A stretch of 38,876 nt of DNA from Chitinophagaceae bacterium (GCA_027486835.1 JAIXOJ010000018.1:1-38876); one strand, 5' to 3'; positions 1-8,650 are shown, counted from the first letter of the stretch. Notes: generated by a model from the sequence alone, not told the origin. Program-made: numbers and translations.

Positions 1-224
1 CTTCGCTGCATTTTAAATTGAGTAAATCTCCAACGGTGCGAGCGTGACGCACGTACCCTTCGCTTAGGTCTTAGTCAATGAATAAACAGGTAGTACTTGG
101 TAACTTATAACTTACCTACTGTAATTTTAAAATAGGGCTTTAAGAATTTAATTTAGTTTCAATAGCAAATAGATGAAAAAGAAAAGGCTTGAAGCTTAAC
201 TTCGCTTTCATTAAATGAATATTT

Positions 225-413
225 ATGATTTTAACAATTAAGAAAGGAGCGTCTCAGAAAGAACTCAAGGAAATAGAAAAAAAGATACATCGAAACACGA
301 CATCTAATGTTGGGTTTGATGCTAAAAAATATAACGGTACTGTTAAGTTTGATGATGTTGCCCTAACTATCCAAAAGCAATTGCGAAATGAATGGGAAAG
401 AAATATTGGTTGA
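225..413 (+). CDS. Antitoxin of a PIN-domain toxin-antitoxin pair
   Basis: This 62-residue protein is encoded just ahead of a PIN-domain gene and overlaps it by 26 bases, the usual layout of an antitoxin-toxin pair. It is charged and probably mostly helical: a lysine- and glutamate-rich N-terminal half is followed by a GFDAKKYNGTVKF segment and a C-terminal basic/acidic tail. Small proteins of this style sit before VapC-like toxins in many Bacteroidota. The expected role is to bind and block the toxin and to repress its own promoter, but no DNA-binding fold is recognisable by eye. The start at 225 (ATGATTTTAACAATT) gives the whole conserved-looking N terminus. The role is inferred from context. 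Confidence 0.7.
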   Translation: MILTIKKGASQKELKEIEKKIHRNTTSNVGFDAKKYNGTVKFDDVALTIQKQLRNEWERNIG

Positions 414-762
414 TACCAATATATTGATAAAACTGCTTTCTGGTGATGATACACTGGCAGATTTTTTACAAGGTCAATTTCTTTTCATCTCTTTTATTAC
501 AGATTTGGAAATGCATGGCCTTAAAAAGCCAAGTGCAGAATACATCGAGCAAAGAAGATTATTGCTTAACGATTGTTTTGTAATTCCACTTAATAATGAA
601 ATAAGAAATTTATATATCAAACTCAGACAAGAAACCAATCTAAAGTTAGCAGATTCAATTATTGCAGCAACTGCAGGTGTGTTAAAAATTCCATTTATTA
701 GTAGTGATGCTGCATTTAAGGTTGTAAACAAAATTGACTTTATTTTTTACGAGCCAAATTAA
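388..762 (+). CDS. PIN-domain ribonuclease toxin (VapC-like)
   Basis: This 124-residue protein has the four acidic positions of a PIN-domain nuclease: the VDTNIL motif near residue 9, an acidic residue in TDLEMHG near residue 41, LADSIIAA in the last third and ISSDAAF near the C terminus. Length is normal for VapC toxins (120-140). Such toxins cleave RNA with Mg2+ and are neutralised by the protein encoded upstream. The start at 388 lies inside the antitoxin gene, giving a 26-base overlap in a different frame that implies translational coupling. No frameshift or loss of the catalytic set is visible, so the module looks functional. The RNA target cannot be read from sequence. Confidence 0.85.
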   Translation: MNGKEILVDTNILIKLLSGDDTLADFLQGQFLFISFITDLEMHGLKKPSAEYIEQRRLLLNDCFVIPLNNEIRNLYIKLRQETNLKLADSIIAATAGVLKIPFISSDAAFKVVNKIDFIFYEPN

Positions 763-775
763 TTTCGAGTCCATA

Positions 776-850
776 GTATCTCCGCTGCTCTTTTCATACG
801 CTTAGTTCTTCGCTATATTTCATAATTGAATTATGTCCTCACTGTCAACA
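776..850. repeat. Degenerate copy of a dispersed element
   Basis: Immediately after the PIN toxin, this stretch resembles 23420-23510, which follows tandem array 1. Shared blocks are a CCGCTG motif, then CTTCGCTATATT (here) against CTTTGCTGTATT, then CATAATTG-ATTATG-CC and CACTGTCA. Read on the minus strand both could encode IIQL-N-AK, but this copy has stop codons there, so it is either non-coding or decayed. The alignment was done by eye. Confidence 0.45.
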
Positions 851-916
851 GCGGTATGTTCGTACAACGTGTAGTTAAGCTGCGTATATAATATACAGGA
901 GTATTAAAAGAAGGCG

Positions 917-1003
917 TTAAACCATCAAAGATTTTTGTTCATCGACATCGGTAAGGTAGAGCAGCATATTTGAATCAAGAAAGTACCCTTTATTCATAAT
1001 CAT
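917..1003 (-). pseudogene. Truncated PIN-domain toxin
   Basis: Reading the minus strand from the ATG at 1003 (or the one at 997) gives 28 codons whose product contains NKGYFLDSNMLLYLTD, the first strand and first catalytic Asp of a PIN domain, followed by a TAA at 917-919. A complete toxin needs about 120-140 residues, and the sequence beyond the stop shows no further PIN motifs. The start overlaps the end of the antitoxin gene at 990-1214 by 14 bases, mirroring the overlap in the intact pair at 225-762. This is therefore the remains of a second antitoxin-PIN module whose toxin has been lost. Confidence 0.65.
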
Positions 1004-1214
1004 TTGCCTCGATTCTATTGAAAGGATGTTTGTTACTATCCGTTTTTGGAAACTTACTATACCTATTGGTAATTGCATCTAATTGGTTTGCTGCTTCACT
1101 CTTTGGTTTATCCTCCATTTCTCTAAAAACAACTTCCACCATTTTCCCAAAAAAAGATTCTGGAATATCAATGGTATGATTACCAGTGGTAGGTATAAAT
1201 GTTTTAATGAACAT
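990..1214 (-). CDS. Orphan antitoxin of a decayed PIN module
   Basis: This 74-residue protein begins MFIKTFIPTTGNHTIDIPES and continues with KMVEVVF, an AbrB/PHD-like short beta pattern common in Bacteroidota antitoxins paired with PIN toxins; the C-terminal half is charged and would wrap the toxin. A longer start at 1238 is possible, but the added residues do not look like family sequence, so the ATG at 1214 is chosen. The partner toxin gene downstream (917-1003) is cut short. An antitoxin kept without its toxin could protect against a related toxin elsewhere (anti-addiction), or may simply be decaying. It is not similar in sequence to the antitoxin at 225-413, so the two modules are not a simple duplication. 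Confidence 0.6.
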   Translation of the reverse strand: MFIKTFIPTTGNHTIDIPESFFGKMVEVVFREMEDKPKSEAANQLDAITNRYSKFPKTDSNKHPFNRIEANDYE

Positions 1215-1238
1215 AATTTTGATAATTGATTTGTACAA

Positions 1239-1646
1239 AGAAAAAGAAAATGAATCAAAGCATTACAGCAAGTATTTTCCTAGGAGCATAAAAGTTTTTC
1301 GCACCCATAAATTAAACCTCACTCCAACCCCTCTCCAAAGTAGAGTGAACTGGAATGTTTGCCTGGTATTGATTAAAAAATATTTTTACACTTTGTTTAT
1401 TTGGTGCATGTAACTTGCTTTTCGGCAGTTAGCATCTATCAAACATCAACAACATTGCAGTTTGGCACAGTAAAACCGAAAAACGCTTATGCACCCATCA
1501 TAACTGCCAATCCCTACAAAAAGAATTTTCCCATCATAATTCTGGTAGCACCGTACTTGACGTACAAGTAATCTCATATATTGCACGCCTATTTCACCGT
1601 GAATTTTTGGGTGTACATCCTTTATTAAATTTCTTGTTAGTAGCCG
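1239..1646. other. Intergenic region with MITE-like element
   Basis: These 408 bases separate the minus-strand antitoxin from the plus-strand outer-membrane gene. The MITE-like element at 1283-1496 occupies most of it. The remaining 150 bases before the next start are AT-rich, and I see no full TTTG/TAnnTTTG promoter in them. A 75-codon open frame at 1186-1413 runs through the element and looks accidental. Confidence 0.5.
1283..1496. mobile_element. MITE-like element, copy 1 (about 214 bp)
   Basis: The left end (GGAGCATAAAAGTTTTTCGC, 1283-1302) matches the reverse complement of the right end at 1476-1496, which reads GGGTGCATAAGCGTTTTTCG. Inside is a CCTCACTCCAACCCCTCTCC palindrome-like segment at 1318-1349. 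The same left end followed by the same kind of internal segment occurs at 4283. No transposase is encoded, so it would move only with a transposase from elsewhere. No target-site duplication was identified with certainty. Confidence 0.5.
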
Positions 1647-4178
1647 ATGCGGTCGTTAATATCTATATATCGTTTGTCTTTTTTTTGCCTTTTTTTATTG
1701 GCCATTAGCCATCATGGTCTGGGGCAGGCTCAAATAAAAGGTATTGCCTTAAATGAATTTACTAAAGAACCTATAGCCTATGCCAGTGTGTTTTTTGCCA
1801 AGGCTGGTTATGGCGTTATTACGGATTCTTTGGGTAAGTTCTCTATCAGAAAAAGTACCGACCCCGCAGATACGCTCATCGTAAAATATGTGGGTTTTGA
1901 TCCTACAGCAAAGCCTGTTGCACTACTAAAAGACACGGGTATTACGGTGGTTTATCTAAAAGATGCGGCACCTGCATCGGGGGTGGTTATCAAATCAAAA
2001 TTCAACAAAGGACTTCGTTGGTGGAAAAATATGGTGGCTCACAAGGCGGCCAATAATCCCTACCGATTTGAAAATTACCGTTACGAACTGTACAATAAGC
2101 TGGAACTAGACATTAGCAATATCAACCAGCAAACATTTAAGAAATACAAAACCTTACAACCTTTCGCTTTTTTACTCAATAACATAGACAGCCTTAGCGA
2201 AGCCAAACCTTTTTTGCCTGTTTTTCTAACGGAATCTTTGTCAGACTATTATGTATCTACCAATCCGAGTCGGGTACGCGAGGAGATAAAAGCAGTGTCC
2301 ACCAATGGGATTAAAAACGAAACCTTGATGCAATTTATGGGTGGGGTATCCCAAAAAATTAACTTGTATCAAGATTATGTAAAGCTGTTTGATAAAGAAT
2401 TTATCAGCCCTTTGAGTGCTTTTGCCGATCAGTATTATCAGTTTAAAGGTGCGGATACACAATACTTAGGTAAAGAACGCTTGTTTCATCTATTTTTTGT
2501 GCCAAAGCAGATTGGTACTAACACTTTTACTGGCGATTGCTGGATTCATGGGTTGTCTTGGGCTGTACAAAAAATAAATGTTACCGTTTCGCCTGATGCC
2601 AATATCAATTTTGTAAACCGCCTGTCGGTAGTGCAAGAGTTTGCCCGTATCAATGACAGCATCTGGATGTTTTCAAAGGATAAAGTAGTGGCCGATTTAT
2701 CCCCGTTTCCCAAAGAGAAACTCAGTTTTATTGGAAGAAAAACAGCTACCTACCAGAAAGTGGCCTTAAATGATTCCATCATCCAAGTGTTTCTACACAA
2801 AAACAAGAAAAGGGAAGAAGTAATTGTACTAGACAATGCCAAAGAGAACGATCCTCAATTTTGGCAATCGCATCGGCACGAAAGCCTAAACGGCAATGAA
2901 ACCAAAGTGTATCAAATGATTGATACACTCAAGCAGATGCCCTTATTTAAAACCTATACTAACCGCCTGATTTTTTTAACAGATGGTCATAAGCAAATAG
3001 GTATGGTAGAAATAGGGCCTTGGTTTAAATGGTTGAGTGCCAACCAACTGGAAAAAAGGCGGATACGATTCGATTTGGGTACCACACCCAAATTCAGTGA
3101 ACACCTCCGTTTATTTGGGTACCTCGCTTATGGATTTGGAGACCACAGATGGAAACAGAAGCTTGCCTTTACCTACAAAATACCCCAAACCAAAACTTGG
3201 ACCGTGGGTGCTTCTTATAGTAACGATTTAGACAATGGCCGCATTCGGTTTAATGATAATGATGACGCTACGATTGATAATTTATTCAGTCGATTTATCC
3301 GCAGAAAGGGGGTGATACAAAAATTTGTAAACATCGAAAGCTACAAGGCTTTTGTGAGTAAAGAATGGATGAGCAATGTGCAAATAAAGTTTGATGCCAG
3401 CAGAAGTGCCTACCACACTTTTGCCCCGCTGCCGGTAAGCAGGCTATTTTCTAACGAGGATGCTATCAATACCGCTTTTGGGATTCATTTACGTTATGCT
3501 CCAGGAGAAAAAAAGATTGTGGGCAAGAGGCGCACCCTGAAATTAAGAGGGAAATTGCCCATTGCCGAATTGAATTTTTCCGCAGGATTGCCAGGCATCT
3601 GCGGTAGTGAATACCGATACAATAAGCTGTCTGCCATGTTCACACAAATCTGTCGTATTCCCAAATGGGGTACGATTGACTATATGGCTTACGGTGGTAA
3701 AATTGATGGTAATCAAATACCATTCATGTTGCTAGAAGTGCACCCGGGTAATGAAATTTATTATTACTCCAAGCAATCTTTTAACCTAATGAACCGTTTC
3801 GAATACGTGAGTGATCGGTATGTAGGATTTAATATAGAACACAATTTTGAAAAGAAACTAATCAACCTAGTGCCACTATTTCGCAAATGCAAGTGGCGGC
3901 AGTTTTGGAATGTGAAAACAGTTTGGGGCAATTTATCCATGGAAAACAGGGCATTCAATCGGTTGGAATTTGGTAATTACCGTTTAAAAACGTTGCGGAA
4001 CAATACTTACACAGAAATAGGCACAGGCTTCGATAATATTTTTCGGTTTTTCAGGATAGATATGGTGTGGCGTTTTGCACCTAACGCACCTACGCCCCCC
4101 AATATTGTAGCCGCTAACTTATTAAGCAATTCAGCAAAAAGTTTTGGGGTGTTTGGTAGTTTCCGTGTGCAGTTTTAA
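1647..4178 (+). CDS. DUF5686 outer-membrane protein with carboxypeptidase-regulatory-like domain
   Basis: This is an 843-residue exported protein. Residues 1-27 form a signal peptide (FFCLFLLAISHHGLGQ), residues 30-105 a carboxypeptidase-D regulatory-like beta-sandwich (IKGIALNEFTKEPIAYASV, then VKYVGFDP), and the rest matches the DUF5686 type common in Bacteroidota. The second half has alternating aromatic/polar strands and ends in Phe (GSFRVQF), as outer-membrane beta-barrels recognised by the BAM machinery do. DUF5686 proteins are thought to be outer-membrane proteins related in layout to TonB-dependent receptors but without a plug; the substrate is unknown. It stands alone between long intergenic regions carrying MITE-like elements. 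A function beyond an outer-membrane location would be speculation. Confidence 0.8.
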   Translation: MRSLISIYRLSFFCLFLLAISHHGLGQAQIKGIALNEFTKEPIAYASVFFAKAGYGVITDSLGKFSIRKSTDPADTLIVKYVGFDPTAKPVALLKDTGITVVYLKDAAPASGVVIKSKFNKGLRWWKNMVAHKAANNPYRFENYRYELYNKLELDISNINQQTFKKYKTLQPFAFLLNNIDSLSEAKPFLPVFLTESLSDYYVSTNPSRVREEIKAVSTNGIKNETLMQFMGGVSQKINLYQDYVKLFDKEFISPLSAFADQYYQFKGADTQYLGKERLFHLFFVPKQIGTNTFTGDCWIHGLSWAVQKINVTVSPDANINFVNRLSVVQEFARINDSIWMFSKDKVVADLSPFPKEKLSFIGRKTATYQKVALNDSIIQVFLHKNKKREEVIVLDNAKENDPQFWQSHRHESLNGNETKVYQMIDTLKQMPLFKTYTNRLIFLTDGHKQIGMVEIGPWFKWLSANQLEKRRIRFDLGTTPKFSEHLRLFGYLAYGFGDHRWKQKLAFTYKIPQTKTWTVGASYSNDLDNGRIRFNDNDDATIDNLFSRFIRRKGVIQKFVNIESYKAFVSKEWMSNVQIKFDASRSAYHTFAPLPVSRLFSNEDAINTAFGIHLRYAPGEKKIVGKRRTLKLRGKLPIAELNFSAGLPGICGSEYRYNKLSAMFTQICRIPKWGTIDYMAYGGKIDGNQIPFMLLEVHPGNEIYYYSKQSFNLMNRFEYVSDRYVGFNIEHNFEKKLINLVPLFRKCKWRQFWNVKTVWGNLSMENRAFNRLEFGNYRLKTLRNNTYTEIGTGFDNIFRFFRIDMVWRFAPNAPTPPNIVAANLLSNSAKSFGVFGSFRVQF

Positions 4179-4282
4179 GGTAGTTTTTAGGGGATTAAGA
4201 GGTGACACTCTTCCCTTTTTTGAAGCATCTTATCATTTACCAAAAAGCAATGGTTAAGCTAAAATTTGAAGGGTTTAAAACC

Positions 4283-4374
4283 GGGTGTATAAAAGTTTTT
4301 CGCAGTTATTAGTTAAACCTCACCCTCACCCTTCTCCGAAAGGCGAGGGGCAAAAGGAAAACTTTTATGTACCC
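4283..4374. mobile_element. MITE-like element, copy 2 (92 bp)
   Basis: The left end GGGTGTATAAAAGTTTTTCG (4283-4302) and right end GGAAAACTTTTATGTACCC (4356-4374) are imperfect inverted repeats of about 19 bases. The interior carries CCTCACCCTCACCCTTCTCC and an imperfect inverted repeat (CCCTTCTCC / GGCGAGGGG, 4330-4350). The left 20 bases and the CCTCAC... motif agree with copy 1 at 1283; the rest differs, and copy 1 is more than twice as long. Confidence 0.6.
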
Positions 4375-4418
4375 TTAAAATCTTAGTTAAATGAACACAG
4401 GTTGTTTCGATGTCCACA

Positions 4419-4448
4419 TTTGTTACAGTTTTTCCATTTTTAAATTTG
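4419..4448 (+). promoter_or_regulatory. Bacteroidota-type promoter for parC
   Basis: TTTG at 4419-4422 and TAAATTTG at 4441-4448 are separated by 18 bases, matching the TTTG / TAnnTTTG promoter of this phylum. Transcription would start near 4454, leaving a leader of about 110 bases before the topoisomerase ATG at 4563. Confidence 0.7.
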
Positions 4449-4562
4449 GCTACCTATTTTAGCACAAAGTGTAAAGTAGGCACTACTCGGCCAGCGGTAG
4501 GCGCATTTTACCTTACAAAAGGCCGTCAGCAATGAAGAGGACGGCAAAACCAGTTTAAGAAA

Positions 4563-7079
4563 ATGGCTAAAGAGAAGGTAGAAAATCGGGTTTTTGAAAA
4601 CGAGACGGGGGTTCAAGGCCAATATAAAAATTGGTTTTTAGATTATGCCTCTTATGTAATTCTCGAAAGGGCGGTTCCTGCTGTGGAAGATGGTTTAAAG
4701 CCCGTGCAACGGCGTATTCTACACGCCATGAAAGAAATGGACGATGGGCGGTTTAATAAAGTGGCCAATATCATTGGACAGGCCATGCAGTATCACCCCC
4801 ATGGGGATGCTAGCATTGGCGACGCATTAGTAAACCTAGGTCAAAAAGATTTGCTGATTGACACCCAAGGAAATTGGGGTGATATAAGAACAGGCGATTC
4901 GGCTGCTGCACCCAGATACATTGAAGCACGCCTCAGCAAATTTGCCTTGGAAGTAGCTTTTAATGCAAAAACGACCCATTGGCAGTTAAGTTATGATGGC
5001 CGTAAAAACGAACCAGTCACTTTACCCATGAAGTTCCCCTTGCTACTAGCGCAAGGTGTAGAAGGGATTGCAGTGGGATTAGCCACGAAGATTATGCCTC
5101 ATAATTTTTGTGAAATCATTGCAGCAGCCATCAAATACCTGAAAGGCCAACCATTTCAATTATTCCCTGATTTTCAAACTGGTGGACAAATTGATGTGAG
5201 TAATTATCAGGATGGCAAAAGAGGGGGCAAGGTAAAAGTGCGATGCATCATAGAAGAGCTAGACAAAAAAAGCCTCATTATAAGAGACGTACCTTTTGGC
5301 GTAACCGTCTCACAGCTTTGTGAAAGCATCACCAAAGCCAACGAACTCGGGAAAATTAAAATTAAAAAGCTTACAGAGTTTACAGGTAAAAATGTGGAAG
5401 TGCAAGTGGATTTAGCCCCTGGCATTTCTTCCGATATTACCATTGATGCCCTATATGCGTTTACCGATTGTGAAGTAAGTATTTCGCCCAACGCTTGCAT
5501 TATCGAAGGCCAAAAACCCCGTTTTGTAACTGTACAAGAATTACTTACGGTATCGGTTGATAATACCAAATCGTTGCTTAATAGAGAGCTTGAAATAAAG
5601 CTAGGCGAGTTAAACGATAAGTGGCATTACACCTCGTTGGAAAAAATATTCTTTGAGGAGAAGATATACAAAGAACTTGAACAAAGGCATGAAACATGGG
5701 AAACAGTAATTGAGGCCATCGAAGCTGCATTTGTGCCATTTCAACCTCTGCTAAAGCGGTTGGTAACAAGAGAAGATGTACTAAAGCTTACTGAGAAACC
5801 AGTAAGGCGTATCTATAAATTGGACATTGAAGAACTCAACAACCAAATCAGGGGAATTGAGGCCGAAATAGCGCAGGTACAGCATGATTTGGCGCATTTG
5901 AATGATTATGCCATTGCTTATTTTGATAACCTACTAAAAAAATATGGCAAAGGCAGGGAGCGCAAAACCGAAATAAAGGTGTTTGATACCATTAGTGTGC
6001 AGCAAGTGGCCATTGCCAATACAAAGCTGTATGTGAATAGGGCAGAAGGCTTTATTGGTACTAGTTTAAAGAAGGAAGAGTTTTTATTTGAGTGTAGCGA
6101 TATTGACGACATCATCATTTTTACCAAAAGAGGCATCATGAAAGTGGTGCGGGTGGGCGATAAAGTGTTTGTGGGTAAGGATATTATCCACATTGCCATT
6201 TTCAAGAAAAATGATGAACGAACCACGTACAATATGATTTATTTTGATGCCCAGACAGCTTATTCTTATGGAAAGCGGTTTAATGTAACAGGTATTACTC
6301 GCGATAAAGATTATGACCTAACAAAAGGAGCAGATAAAAGCAAGATTCATTACTTCACGGCCAATGCAAATGGCGAGGCGGAAGTAATAAGGATTATTTT
6401 AAGTCCCAATGCTATCGCAAGAACCAAAGAGTTTGATTTTCATTTTGAAACATTAGAAATCAAAGGCAGAAGTAGTCAGGGCAATATTGTAACTAAATAC
6501 CCCGTAAAAACCATCAAATTCAAAGAAGCGGGTAGGAGTACATTAGCTGGTAGAAAATTATGGTTCGATGACCAGTTTGGGCGTTTAAGCACTGAGGAGA
6601 AAGGCACATACTTAGGCACATTTGAAGGTGATGATAAGCTAGTGGTAATGTTTAGTGATGGTCAATACGAAATTACCGATACCGAATTAACCCAAAGATT
6701 TGATGTAGATAAGGTGATTTTAATTGAACGCTTTGACCCTACTAAGGTATTTACTGCGGTGTATTTAGATAATGCCAAACAACAGTACTACGTAAAGCGA
6801 TTTAAAATTGAAACCACTACCTTAAAGAATAAGTACTTGTTTATAAAGGAAGGTGATGGCAATCAATTAGAAACAGTAACCACTTTTGAAGAGCCTGTAT
6901 TGGTAGTAAAAACTGGTTTGGGGGTTACAGCAGGCAAATCAAAATTCAAAATTGCCGATATGGTCGAACTGATGGGCTGGCGTGCAATAGGTGCTAAGTT
7001 GATGAACTTTTCTTCGAATATTGAAATGGAATGGGAAGAGGTACCCAAAGAAGAAAATCCATTGCCAAAGCTGTTTTAG
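4563..7079 (+). CDS. parC: DNA topoisomerase IV subunit A (ParC type)
   Basis: This 838-residue type IIA topoisomerase subunit breaks and rejoins DNA to unlink daughter chromosomes. The N-terminal winged-helix/tower region (residues about 20-450) contains DGLKPVQRR, HPHGDAS and the active-site tyrosine in AAAPRYIEARL (Tyr119). Residues from about 500 to 815 are repeating beta blades of the C-terminal pinwheel (FTKRGIMKVVRVGDKVF and similar). The gyrase-specific GyrA box QRRGGRG is not seen, which favours topoisomerase IV. The ParE partner is not next to it in this window. Its start is fixed by MAKEKVENRVFENETGVQ just ahead of the conserved YKNWFLDYASYVI. A strong promoter lies 115 bases upstream and a terminator follows at 7089. 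Confidence 0.88.
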   Translation: MAKEKVENRVFENETGVQGQYKNWFLDYASYVILERAVPAVEDGLKPVQRRILHAMKEMDDGRFNKVANIIGQAMQYHPHGDASIGDALVNLGQKDLLIDTQGNWGDIRTGDSAAAPRYIEARLSKFALEVAFNAKTTHWQLSYDGRKNEPVTLPMKFPLLLAQGVEGIAVGLATKIMPHNFCEIIAAAIKYLKGQPFQLFPDFQTGGQIDVSNYQDGKRGGKVKVRCIIEELDKKSLIIRDVPFGVTVSQLCESITKANELGKIKIKKLTEFTGKNVEVQVDLAPGISSDITIDALYAFTDCEVSISPNACIIEGQKPRFVTVQELLTVSVDNTKSLLNRELEIKLGELNDKWHYTSLEKIFFEEKIYKELEQRHETWETVIEAIEAAFVPFQPLLKRLVTREDVLKLTEKPVRRIYKLDIEELNNQIRGIEAEIAQVQHDLAHLNDYAIAYFDNLLKKYGKGRERKTEIKVFDTISVQQVAIANTKLYVNRAEGFIGTSLKKEEFLFECSDIDDIIIFTKRGIMKVVRVGDKVFVGKDIIHIAIFKKNDERTTYNMIYFDAQTAYSYGKRFNVTGITRDKDYDLTKGADKSKIHYFTANANGEAEVIRIILSPNAIARTKEFDFHFETLEIKGRSSQGNIVTKYPVKTIKFKEAGRSTLAGRKLWFDDQFGRLSTEEKGTYLGTFEGDDKLVVMFSDGQYEITDTELTQRFDVDKVILIERFDPTKVFTAVYLDNAKQQYYVKRFKIETTTLKNKYLFIKEGDGNQLETVTTFEEPVLVVKTGLGVTAGKSKFKIADMVELMGWRAIGAKLMNFSSNIEMEWEEVPKEENPLPKLF

Positions 7080-7088
7080 GACGTGAAG

Positions 7089-7140
7089 AGTCTGTACTAA
7101 TTGAAACTATTTTAAGCTTTAATTAGTACAGACTTTTGTT
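7089..7140 (+). terminator. Rho-independent terminator after parC
   Basis: AGTCTGTACTAATT (7089-7102) pairs perfectly with AATTAGTACAGACT (7121-7134) across an 18-base loop, followed by TTTTGTT. It lies ten bases after the parC stop. Confidence 0.85.
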
Positions 7141-7348
7141 AATTTATCAATTCAATATTTGGTACTGAATCTGCTGATTATCAGTGCAGTTGTGATACAC
7201 TAATAAAAATAGCTGACAAGCAATTATTTTATCGGAATTATTTACATTATTTCCATAAACTATGAAAACAAATTGGCAGAAAGCCCATCAATCAATAATC
7301 ACCAATCACTTAACATTTTTCACTAAACCTTAATCACTAACAACTATT

Positions 7349-8485
7349 ATGTTACCCATTTTATTTTTAGACAGAGATGGTGTTTTGCTCGAGGAGCCAC
7401 CCACAGATTACCAAGTAGATAGTATTGAAAAAATGGTTTTCGTAAAAGGCTGTATTTCAACGCTTTCAAAGATTGCCGCAGAACTTGATTTTTATAAAGT
7501 CATGATTACCAATCAAGATGGTTTAGGTACGAATAGTTTTCCAGAGGAAACCTTTCACCCCACTCAAAATCTCTTGATTAGAACCTTATCTGGTGAAGGT
7601 TTTGTTTTTGATGAAATACATGTGGACAGAACTTTTGCCCACGAAAATCTACCAACCCGAAAACCAGGTACAGCAATGGTGTCGCACCTGTTGGATCAAA
7701 CTAAGTTTAACCTCAGTGATTCGTTTGTAATTGGGGATAGGTGGAGTGATATTCAACTTGCACAAAACATGGGCGTAAAAGCCATCTATTTTACTTCGCC
7801 ATTAAAGGATTTACAACTATCGCCAGAACAAGAGAAAATGTTGCGACCTACTATCGCACTGCAAACGGATAATTGGAGTGAAATTTATTCGTTTCTAAAG
7901 CTAAAGCAACGGATTGTGGTTCATGAGCGGAACACCAACGAAACTAAAATTTCGGTTAGAATCAATTTGGATGGAAGTGGACAGGCCAATATTGATACTG
8001 GAATTGGTTTTTTTGACCACATGCTAGACCAAATAGCGCGTCATGGCAAAATTGACCTTAGCATAATTACAAAGGGTGATTTACACATTGATGAACACCA
8101 TACCATTGAAGACACGGGTTTAGCTTTAGGGGAAGCTTTTGCAAAGGCATTAACTGATAAAAGGGGAATGGAGCGCTATGGCTTTGCTTTGCCGATGGAT
8201 GAAGCAGAAGCGAAAGTATTGATTGATTTTGGTGGAAGAAATTGGATAGTTTGGGATGCAAGCTTTACACGAGAAAAAATTGGAGAGATGCCTACCGAAA
8301 TGTTTTTCCATTTTTTTAAATCTTTCAGTGATGCAGCTAAGTGCAACCTTAACATTTATTGCAGAGGCGATAACGAACACCACAAAATAGAAGCGATATT
8401 TAAGGCATTTGCCAAAGCAATAAAAATGGCAGTAAAGCGTGACCCCATGAGTGATGCTTTGCCTAGTACTAAAGGGGTATTGTAA
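7349..8485 (+). CDS. hisB: Bifunctional histidinol-phosphatase / imidazoleglycerol-phosphate dehydratase
   Basis: This 378-residue fusion carries two steps of histidine synthesis. Residues 1-165 are a HAD phosphatase: FLDRDG with nucleophile Asp8 and acid/base Asp10, ITNQDG (Thr54), RKPG (Lys105) and GDRWSDIQLA (Asp130). Residues 185-378 are imidazoleglycerol-phosphate dehydratase with metal-binding FFDHML (His224), DEHHTIED (about 248-255) and DNEHHKIEA near the C terminus. Order and length fit HisB of gamma-proteobacteria and Bacteroidota. The zinc loop of E. coli HisB-N (a C-x-H ... C-x-C set between motifs) is replaced here by HVDRTFAHENLPTRKP without cysteines. No other his gene is nearby. 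The start at 7349 puts FLDRDG at the expected distance from the N terminus. Confidence 0.92.
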   Translation: MLPILFLDRDGVLLEEPPTDYQVDSIEKMVFVKGCISTLSKIAAELDFYKVMITNQDGLGTNSFPEETFHPTQNLLIRTLSGEGFVFDEIHVDRTFAHENLPTRKPGTAMVSHLLDQTKFNLSDSFVIGDRWSDIQLAQNMGVKAIYFTSPLKDLQLSPEQEKMLRPTIALQTDNWSEIYSFLKLKQRIVVHERNTNETKISVRINLDGSGQANIDTGIGFFDHMLDQIARHGKIDLSIITKGDLHIDEHHTIEDTGLALGEAFAKALTDKRGMERYGFALPMDEAEAKVLIDFGGRNWIVWDASFTREKIGEMPTEMFFHFFKSFSDAAKCNLNIYCRGDNEHHKIEAIFKAFAKAIKMAVKRDPMSDALPSTKGVL

Positions 8486-8582
8486 AGGAATCCCGTTTCA
8501 GACGTGCTAGGAGGGGAAAATTACGTTAGTGGCGGGAACTATTACTAAGGGTTGTGGTTTTATCGGATTTAGAATGGTTAGG

Positions 8583-8645
8583 CAAAAAAAAAGGGCCAGG
8601 ATAAAAATCCAGCCCCGTTTTAAAATCCAATATCCTATGAAAAAC
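8583..8645 (-). ncRNA. Candidate small RNA, about 60 nt
   Basis: A complete small transcription unit can be read on the minus strand. The promoter is TTTG (8680-8683) and TATATTTG (8651-8658) with a 21-base spacer; transcription would start near 8645. The end is a hairpin (GGGGCTGGAT, loop TTTT, ATCCTGGCCC; two mismatches in ten pairs; 8593-8614 on the plus strand) followed by nine Ts (8584-8592). The roughly 30 bases ahead of the hairpin contain no start codon. It lies antisense to the 3' trailer of hisB and could act in trans or on the hisB tail. It matches no RNA family that I know. Confidence 0.5.
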
Positions 8646-8650
8646 CGTTG

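Larger units (their letters stand above)
4179..4562. other. Intergenic region with MITE copy 2 and the parC promoter
   Basis: This 384-base gap holds the 92-bp MITE-like copy at 4283-4374 and a good promoter at 4419-4448. The transcribed leader of roughly 110 bases contains a possible small hairpin (GCCGTC ... GACGGC) near 4522-4545. No gene is apparent. Confidence 0.5.

Noticed and set aside
1-224. Gene fragment at the window start
   Set aside because: No open frame or motif was recognised in the first 224 bases; only a weak resemblance of bases 1-20 to the dispersed element.
1186-1413. 75-codon frame crossing MITE copy 1
   Set aside because: It starts within the antitoxin gene on the other strand and runs through the mobile element; an accidental frame.
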